From Akkermansia muciniphila (GTDB lineage Bacteria; Verrucomicrobiota; Verrucomicrobiia; Limisphaerales; UBA9464): 34,334 nucleotides of DNA. The stretch spans positions 1 to 34,334 of the forward strand of contig CAMDJH010000035.1 in the NCBI GenBank assembly GCA_945900455.1. The letters are read 5' to 3'. The notes beneath the pieces were generated by a model. The model worked only from the letters and a program-made list of their open reading frames with translations. It was not told the DNA's origin and did no database searches. A program made the translations under genes and the position numbers. Of the stretch, positions 29,001 to 34,334 are shown piece after piece. The first letter of the stretch is position 1. Each line of letters starts with the position of its first letter.

Positions 29001-29201
29001 GGGATTGGCGAAACTGGTGAGCTGTTTAAATCCGGTGCCATCGGGTCGGACGAGCCAGATGCCGCCGAAGCCTTCGCCATCCAACCCGACCGCGGTGAAG
29101 GCAATAAGTTGGCCGGCGCTGTTCGGCGGCACGGCCGCGGGGACGGTCATCGCGCCGGTGAAGAACAGCGCGGCGGCGAGGGAACAGAGTCTGGTTTTCA
29201 T
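26049..29201 (-). CDS. Exported TolB-like (PD40) plus FG-GAP/integrin-alpha-type repeat double beta-propeller protein
   Basis: Signal MKTRLCSLAAALFFTGAMTVPAA. At least four PD40 repeats (EPSWSPDGNRIAFSSERFG, EPAWSPDGTRIAFTRAF, DASWSPDGLRLTITSERDG, DPSWSPDGTKIAFFHG). About six FG-GAP repeats (DFDGDGFKEIAIGAPGMG, DFDHDGLADLAVGTPGMS, DVTGDFADDLIVSAPGES, DFSGDAITDLAVAAPRL, DLDADGQSDLLIGAPEG). C-terminal YTVESRES...FFRLRI. Confidence 0.9.
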   Translation of the reverse strand: MKTRLCSLAAALFFTGAMTVPAAVPPNSAGQLIAFTAVGLDGEGFGGIWLVRPDGTGFKQLTSFANPIFELDDLHGLQLPEDHPTLSPNGKQIAFVSNRGHAFNKELYVMDVNGANRRRLTDSPGLDTEPSWSPDGNRIAFSSERFGKLDIYILNLTNGAITRVTTNPFEDVEPAWSPDGTRIAFTRAFGPGFKDIFTIKPDGTDERQITSADGEDHDASWSPDGLRLTITSERDGSPPYGDVFVINAANGGSAADLTTDHLFGSGDPSWSPDGTKIAFFHGLLPILKSPQYLWVMNANGSGKVKFEEQGFLNVHPNFGWMVDSDQDGRPDYQESINTFYTGSSFGNAGAGEQFGSAFAVGQLFHGPVFQTLAIGIPGAGGGRVVARLVSPAGIQFNILISASGAVLPAGGVNPTFWGVTAQANGRFGQTLVAGDFDGDGFKEIAIGAPGMGRVFILDGRASAPRVVLVGGDDFGSALAVGDFDHDGLADLAVGTPGMSAGSAGNSGRVTVFHGRPGGLTQAQSLFIVEDQLPTGGVGGNEANDQFGFTLAAGDVTGDFADDLIVSAPGESYNAVGGAGVVFVIPGNSGVKTFQLSGATLRDARSVAAPFTGPQAGARFGETLALGNFGGGTLTKLDLAVGTPSQNIGGVADAGFVAIYRGLIGALATNASLAFCRTNLPGGTALQSIRFGHTLCAGDFSGDAITDLAVAAPRLTAGATEAGAVFLIHGSRPPATTVPSCSLCPPLIGTPPALAVGSLNLANAQTLLMPQFGRVPVLHDHLGGNLTFASPNALAAFDLDADGQSDLLIGAPEGLADGEANAGLFAIRYGIRVGEFTLTPSHVVATPGQPVFLELAWKHPNVWTDLDSVQLRLVSHEGVVAWLRFDEATRTLSFHDDATDTFSAGQSFGANDTFANPWVTVDLSQSSLTTTGPEGRTVTVRFALTLSALTACQEFRVQLFASDDHGNAQGFDDAGTISSGDCAPRLAGGEFRFRYPTQPGYHYTVESRESASSEPGAWSDRATTTGDGSIVTYHEPAGGRQRFFRLRIAAP

Positions 29202-29340
29202 GGGAACAGGCTGGAGCCGGGGGCATCAATGTGAGCGCTATTTGGTTTCGCTTACTGATGATGGCATTTAACCATCAAAGGTGTCCGGTCTCCTAGAACA
29301 AAGCGCTCCTCCCCTTCGCCCTCGCGGCGGCAATGTCACC

Positions 29341-29730
29341 CGTATGGTCAAAAAACTCATGCGGCCTCTCGGCAATAAAATTTCAAGAGACCGCCGAGGC
29401 CCTCGCGAGTCTGTATATCCCCTGACATTTCAACGATCCGATCCTCGGGCGCTGGAAACAGGATCACGTTGCCCTTGCCTTGGTGATTTTGCTCCGCGTG
29501 GAAATGATTCACGTAATTATCAAGGCAGTGGCGTTGAAGAACATTGCCAACGGTCTGATGGCTGAGCTCGTAACCCAAGTTGCTGAGCGCACCCACAATC
29601 CGGCGATAGCCCCAACTTCGGTTCTCACAATTCATCGACGAGACTTAACCGAGCCAACGGCTTGGGAGCAATCTTCTGATCGCCCTGCAAATCGTTGAAT
29701 ATTCGTAGGTTCGAGTTTTTTGACCCTACG
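29341..29730 (-). mobile_element. Mini-element copy 2: differently deleted derivative of the same IS, with TIRs
   Basis: Left end cgtatggtcaaaaaactc (29341-29358); right end gagttttttgaccctacg (29713-29730), reverse complement cgtagggtcaaaaaactc: 17/18 match. Flanking blocks nearly identical to copy 1, same orientation. Confidence 0.85.
29357..29635 (-). pseudogene. 92-aa in-frame remnant of IS transposase/integrase lacking the catalytic core
   Basis: MN + CENRSWGYRRIVGALSNLGYELSHQTVGNVLQRH + LDNYVNHFHAEQNHQ + GKGNVILFPAPEDRIVEMSGDIQTREGLGGLLKFYCREAA. ENRSWGYRRI and HFHAEQNHQG are family-typical pre-core and post-core segments; the DDE core is absent. Confidence 0.75.
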
Positions 29731-29921
29731 ACGTCCAAATAGATTGGCCATGGCGAAACCCTTTCAGGTCCATAGTCACAACATATAGTCACAAGAATGG
29801 GAACAACAAAGTGGAAAAACAGGCTGAAATGTTCATAAAAATGGCCTTTAAAAGAGGTGAAGTGAATTGGTGCTTCGGTTCATGGCATCACGGCGCGCAC
29901 TGTTGAGTTCGGTGGATTCTT

Positions 29922-29940
29922 TCCTCCATCCGATGGAGGA
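29922..29940. repeat. 19-bp near-perfect palindrome, candidate operator
   Basis: tcctccatc-c-gatggagga: 9-bp arms with 1-nt centre, about 85 bp upstream of the metallophosphoesterase start. Confidence 0.5.
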
Positions 29941-30025
29941 GAGGAGAGGAAGGAATCGAGGGGCTTGATGCAGCCCTGATCGTCCGGCACCCTCAGCAAC
30001 CATGCCTTTCCTATTTCATCAACCG

Positions 30026-30907
30026 ATGCATCGTCGCGGGTTCATCGAGAGTGCCGCCATGGGATGTACGCTCGCCGCGCTCGCAGGCTGCCGATCCAGT
30101 ACCCCGACTCGCAGCGATGCCCACGGACCTTCGCTCCACCTTGCGCTCCTGTCGGACACGCATATTCCGGGCGACCGGATCAATGGGCATCGCGGATTCA
30201 ATCCGTGGGAAAATCTGCATCGAATCGTTCCGGAGGTTCTCCAAGCCAAACCGGAGGGTGTCATCCTGAATGGCGATGCTGCGCGGTTGGAGGGGTTACC
30301 GGGTGACTACGCGGAGTTGCTGCAACTGCTCGCGCCTGTGGCGGCCGAGGCACCCGTTTACATCGGCCTCGGAAACCACGATGACCGGAAGAACTTCGGG
30401 CAAGCGTTGGCGACCCCAAGTGGCCATCGGCAGGCCGTGAAGGAGAAGCACGTGTTGGTCATCGAGCATGCCGTCATTCGGATTGTCGTTCTGGATTCAC
30501 TCCAATTCGTCAACAAGGCCCCGGGACTGCTCGGTAAGGAACAGCGGTCCTGGCTCGCCGAATTCCTCGCCACCCATCGCGACCGGCCCGTGGCACTCTT
30601 TGTTCATCATACCCTGGATGACAACGATGGCGATCTGCTGGATGCCCCGCGGTTATTCGAATTGCTACGCCACCACAACCACGTGAAGGCTGTCTTTTAC
30701 GGGCACTCCCACGTTTGGAGCCGTACCCATCGTCAAGGCATTCATATGGTCAACCTTCCCGCGGTTGGATACAACTTCCGTGACATGGATCCGCTCGGAT
30801 GGGTGGACGCCCACTTCCATGATACGGGTGTTGATCTGACTCTCCGTGCTTTCGCGGGCAATGTCGCCGATCACGGTAAGACCCACCGGATTTCATGGAC
30901 TTCGTAA
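30026..30907 (+). CDS. Exported metallophosphoesterase (calcineurin-like)
   Basis: ORF 30002..30907, likely start MHRRGFIESAAMGCTLAALAGC. LHLALLSDTHIPGD, GVILNGDAARLEG, YIGLGNHDDR, VALFVHHTL, VFYGHSHVWS. Confidence 0.94.
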   Translation: MHRRGFIESAAMGCTLAALAGCRSSTPTRSDAHGPSLHLALLSDTHIPGDRINGHRGFNPWENLHRIVPEVLQAKPEGVILNGDAARLEGLPGDYAELLQLLAPVAAEAPVYIGLGNHDDRKNFGQALATPSGHRQAVKEKHVLVIEHAVIRIVVLDSLQFVNKAPGLLGKEQRSWLAEFLATHRDRPVALFVHHTLDDNDGDLLDAPRLFELLRHHNHVKAVFYGHSHVWSRTHRQGIHMVNLPAVGYNFRDMDPLGWVDAHFHDTGVDLTLRAFAGNVADHGKTHRISWTS

Positions 30908-31064
30908 TCGGGACCGGTTCTTTTTTCCGGCCGCAGCGACCGTCTCGGGAATCGCGCTGGTGTTGTGCTTTTCCAACCGCTGCTCCACGGCAAACCAACT
31001 ATTGAATTAGCACGTGGCGAGTGACGAGCGGATGGGATGGAAGAGACAGGGTGGAGGATAATTT

Positions 31065-32669
31065 TTATTTGGACGCGGCGGCGGCGATCGCTTCGGCGAT
31101 GGTTTTGATTCCAGCGGGCTTGTAGGCATCAAAGGGGCCGTCGGCGCTGCTGGCGGGCCAGGTGGCGGGGTCCGCGTATTGGCCGTCGTCCTTAAACTCC
31201 TTTTGCAGGCGGGCGATTTCGGCTTTCAACAGAACGAATCGGGCGGCGACTTCAGGCTTCCCGGCCTCCGCGGCGGAGTAGAGCAGATTGTGCTGCTCGG
31301 TTGGGTCCTGAGTAAGGTCGAACATCTCGTAGACGTCCTTCTTCCAGTAATGGATGAGCTTGTGCGTGGCCGTTCGGACGCCGAGGTGTGCGGCGGTGTT
31401 GTGATGACCAGGATCATGATAGTAGCGGTAGTAGACGGTGTTGCGCCAGTCGGCGGGTGATTCGCCCCGCAGCAGCGGGACCAGCGAACGGCCCTGCATC
31501 GAAGCCGGTATGGGCAGGCGGGCGAGATCGAGAAAGGTGGGTGCGAGGTCCAAGTTGGAAACGAACTGCGCGGGGACGCTGCCCGCCTTGATGCCGGGCC
31601 CGCGCGAGAGCAGCGGGACGCTCAGGCCTGGCTCGTACATAAAGCGTTTGTCGTAGAGGCCGAGATCTCCGAGATACCAGCCATTGTCGGCGGAGTAGAT
31701 GACGATGGTGTTTTTGGCGAGACCGGACTGGTCCAGGTAATCGAGCACTTTGCCCACGCCGTCATCCACGCCCTGCACGCAGGCGAGGTAGTCACGCATA
31801 TAGCGCTGGTATTTCCATCCGATCAGCTCTTTGCCGGTGAGAGTTCTGCCATCCAAGGTGACTTCCATGGGCTTGAAGTTGAGCCACTGATTGACCGCGG
31901 CACCCTTGAGGCCCGCGGGCACTGCGAGCTTGAGATCGCGGCGCGTGAGATCGCGGGCGATGGTTTGTTCATTCGCCGGGAGCGCCCCGGGCCGGGTGGT
32001 GTAATCGTCCCAGAGCGTACTGGGCTCGGGGATGATTTTGTCTTTGAAGATTGCCTTGTTGCGCTCGTCCGGTTCCCACGCGCGGTGCGGGGCTTTTTGA
32101 TGCAGCATCAAAAAGAACGGCTTGTCCAGAGGACGGGTTCTTAGAAATTCGAGGCCGAGATCGGTGGTGATGTCGGTGCAGTGGCCCTCAATGGAGAGAC
32201 TTTGACCTGCGACGAGGAAGACGGGGTTCCAATACGCCCCCTGGCCAGGAAGAACGATCCAGCGGTCGAAGCCCGTGGGGTCGGACCCGAGATGCCATTT
32301 GCCGACCAATCCGGTGTGGTAGCCACCGGCTTGCAGATGCTTGGCGACGTTATCACGTGCGCCGTCGAAGCGATTAAAAACGGGCACGCCATTGAGGTGT
32401 GAATATTGCCCCGTGAGCAGCGTGGCGCGGCTGGGAGTGCAGATGGAATTGACGACAAATGAATTCTTAAAACGCGCGCCTTCCCGGGCGAGGCGATCAA
32501 TATTTGGTGTCTGGTTCACCTTCGAGCCATAGGCGGAGATGGCGTGCTGCGCGTGGTCGTCGGAGAAAATGAAGAGGATGTTCGGGCGCGGCGGTGCTGC
32601 CGATGACAAATGGGGAATGACAAATGTCGAAAGCAGGAGGGCGCGGACGAGGATGAGAATGGAGTTCAC
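31065..32669 (-). CDS. Sulfatase (Cys-type, S1 arylsulfatase-like), exported
   Basis: ORF 31065..32744. Plausible GTG start at 32669 (VNSILILVRALLLSTFVIPHLSSA signal). RPNILFIFSDDHAQHAISAYG; sulfatase signature ICTPSRATLLTG; VIYSADNGWYLGD. Confidence 0.94.
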   Translation of the reverse strand: MNSILILVRALLLSTFVIPHLSSAAPPRPNILFIFSDDHAQHAISAYGSKVNQTPNIDRLAREGARFKNSFVVNSICTPSRATLLTGQYSHLNGVPVFNRFDGARDNVAKHLQAGGYHTGLVGKWHLGSDPTGFDRWIVLPGQGAYWNPVFLVAGQSLSIEGHCTDITTDLGLEFLRTRPLDKPFFLMLHQKAPHRAWEPDERNKAIFKDKIIPEPSTLWDDYTTRPGALPANEQTIARDLTRRDLKLAVPAGLKGAAVNQWLNFKPMEVTLDGRTLTGKELIGWKYQRYMRDYLACVQGVDDGVGKVLDYLDQSGLAKNTIVIYSADNGWYLGDLGLYDKRFMYEPGLSVPLLSRGPGIKAGSVPAQFVSNLDLAPTFLDLARLPIPASMQGRSLVPLLRGESPADWRNTVYYRYYHDPGHHNTAAHLGVRTATHKLIHYWKKDVYEMFDLTQDPTEQHNLLYSAAEAGKPEVAARFVLLKAEIARLQKEFKDDGQYADPATWPASSADGPFDAYKPAGIKTIAEAIAAAASK

Positions 32670-32798
32670 GCGATTAGATCTTTTGTTATGTCGCGCGGCC
32701 GAAGCGACTTCTGCAAAAGTTCGAGCGACGGTGCAAAATGACAAACGGGCGCGGCCCCGAGGGCGGTCGAGTGGGGCCAGACGGAGGATCGAGTCGGG

Positions 32799-34334
32799 TC
32801 ATTGGCAATGTGCCAAAAATTCCACGAGGTCGGCGAGTTGGCTCTGGCCCAAGCTCTCTCCGAGTCCCTCTGGCATGGCAGATTGAGGGCTCATATGGAT
32901 CCCTCGAATTTGATCCCTTCGGATGTGGATCTCGCGTTGGTCGGCATTCCGCAGGTAGATTGCTTCACGGGTCTCGCGGCTGATCAGCCCGGAGTGGAAC
33001 TCCCCATCCGTCATCTCGATGGCGTAGCTCTCGTATCCATTCACGAGGGTCGAATTGGGATAGAGAATCGCCTCGTATAGATCCCGGCGCCCGCGGATTG
33101 CACCGATTTTCGACAGATCCGGTCCGAGCATCCCTCCCTCTCCCTGGATCCGGTGGCAAAGAAAACATGCCGCCCGATTGCTGAAGAACACACTGCGTCC
33201 CACCGAGGCATTCCCGGCCTTCGTCTCCGCCAGTACTCGGCTGAGGTTGGCAAGCTGCGCATCGGTCGATTGTGCAGAATCCCGGAACTTGGAGTGCAGT
33301 CCATCCCCTTCTCGGCGGACCGACTCCGGAAAGATCTGGAGCAGCGCAGTCAGCTGCTCGGGTCTGAGTGAAGCTAATCCCGGGCTTGTCCGCAGGGAAC
33401 GAACCAACCGTCGCCCAATTTCGTCCAGAGTTTCCTGCGGCCACGCCTTTCGCGGTGGTGAACTCCCGGGGCTTTCGACCGCTCCTTCCACGGTCGGTCG
33501 GAAATACTCGAAAGGTCGGAGCAATGGCGCAATCTCCATCGGACCGGCGCCTTCGACCAACGCACAGAGGGCTTGCATCTGATCGAGCCGGGCCGCAGAC
33601 GGCCTGAGATGACCCACGGAACGAACTGCCTGGCGCCGGAGTAGCGGGGGCGTTGACTCGCGTCGGATTAGCCCGGCCAGATACTCGAAAGCATCGTCCT
33701 CGATTGTTCCGTCGGCCTTGGCGATCGCCTCCAACGTTCCGACCCGGTTTTCGTCGGGTTCATCAACCCGCAGCGCGAGGGGACGCAGCGCCCCGATAAA
33801 GGGGGACGTTTCAAATGGAAGGATCGTGGCAACGGCCTGGTTGCGGAGGGCTTCGGATGAGGAGCCCAGGCACCGCTGGAGACCTTCGTTGAGTGCCGTC
33901 GGCAACTTGTTCAACAACCCGATCGCGGCGAGAAGGTGCAACTTTTTCGCCTCCGAGATACTATCCGAACTCAGCACCCGACCTAGCCGTTCAATGAATG
34001 CAGCATCTCCCGCCAGGGCCAAAACAATGCCATCAACATGATCCGCTGCGGAGGAATCCGGTTGAGGAGTATCCAGCCAACTCATGAAGACGTGGGTGAT
34101 TTCCGACTTCCACGCCGTGCGGGATGCGATCACCCGCCGGGCTTCATTCCGGACTCCAAGGTCCTTGGAGGAAAGCAGCGGCACGACCATCGATGGCGCC
34201 AACCCGTCCTTCTTCATCTGATCCAAGACTCGCAGGGCCGTCCGCTGCAAACCCGGACGAGATGAATCCGTGAGATACGCGGCGGTCCCCACTGGATCAG
34301 CAATCTCAATCAATGCGTACGTCAACGCGTGGAG
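32799..34334 (-). CDS. PVC-type CxxCH heme-binding protein with HEAT-like region, 5' end truncated by window edge
   Basis: The frame is open past the TTG at 34325 to the window end (LHALTYALIEIADPVG...). C-terminal GNASVGRSVFFSNRAACFLCHRIQGEGGMLGPDLSKIGAIRGRRDLYEAILYPNSTLVNGYESY contains CxxCH. Confidence 0.9.
   Translation of the reverse strand, partial: LHALTYALIEIADPVGTAAYLTDSSRPGLQRTALRVLDQMKKDGLAPSMVVPLLSSKDLGVRNEARRVIASRTAWKSEITHVFMSWLDTPQPDSSAADHVDGIVLALAGDAAFIERLGRVLSSDSISEAKKLHLLAAIGLLNKLPTALNEGLQRCLGSSSEALRNQAVATILPFETSPFIGALRPLALRVDEPDENRVGTLEAIAKADGTIEDDAFEYLAGLIRRESTPPLLRRQAVRSVGHLRPSAARLDQMQALCALVEGAGPMEIAPLLRPFEYFRPTVEGAVESPGSSPPRKAWPQETLDEIGRRLVRSLRTSPGLASLRPEQLTALLQIFPESVRREGDGLHSKFRDSAQSTDAQLANLSRVLAETKAGNASVGRSVFFSNRAACFLCHRIQGEGGMLGPDLSKIGAIRGRRDLYEAILYPNSTLVNGYESYAIEMTDGEFHSGLISRETREAIYLRNADQREIHIRRDQIRGIHMSPQSAMPEGLGESLGQSQLADLVEFLAHCQ

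Noticed and set aside
25573-29730. Target-site duplications around the individual mini-IS copies or around the whole bracketed unit
   Set aside because: Flanks compared (gagtaacc/agcaaggc; gtcacc/acgtcca; outer gagtaacc/acgtcca) show no convincing direct repeat, so recent transposition of the unit is not claimed.
32603-32745. Repeated atgacaaa motif (32603, 32617, 32738)
   Set aside because: The first two copies fall within the sulfatase signal-peptide coding region. Short, few in number and probably incidental.
1-34334. CRISPR arrays, tRNA or rRNA genes
   Set aside because: No regularly spaced repeats, tRNA-like cloverleaf sequences or rRNA-like stretches recognised by eye. tRNAscan-SE and Infernal would be decisive.

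Overview
The window is GC-rich chromosomal DNA with a Verrucomicrobia/PVC-like gene repertoire (an inference from gene content: planctomycete-type DUF1549/DUF1553 and DUF1501 proteins, CxxCH heme proteins, sulfatase, Tat-signal Gfo/Idh/MocA oxidoreductase, prepilin-like protein). I support about 20 coding regions, including two that run off the window edges. These are a DUF255/thioredoxin-domain protein on the left, which is absent from the supplied ORF track, and a CxxCH heme-binding protein on the right. Main blocks: (i) Gfo/Idh/MocA oxidoreductase and a PQQ-type glucose/sorbosone dehydrogenase, followed by a DUF1549/1553-DUF1501 pair; (ii) a minus-strand cluster of aldehyde dehydrogenase/LuxC-like protein, a 79-aa ORF, a sugar substrate-binding lipoprotein, an RbsC-like permease with an unusual inserted domain, and a PQQ-propeller protein, with no visible ATPase; (iii) an apparent ECF sigma / TM protein / DUF3106 / ABC exporter operon; (iv) glnD plus a CobW-type GTPase; (v) a prepilin-like gene, a Dabb protein and a 1050-aa TolB+FG-GAP double-propeller protein, followed by a metallophosphoesterase and a sulfatase. 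The most interesting signal is a pair of TIR-bounded mini-elements of about 345 and 390 bp (25573-25917 and 29341-29730). They are differently internally deleted relatives of one integrase-type IS, lie in direct orientation, and bracket the TolB/FG-GAP gene. Both keep open, in-frame fused mini-ORFs of 77 and 92 aa. No tRNA, rRNA or CRISPR array was recognised.
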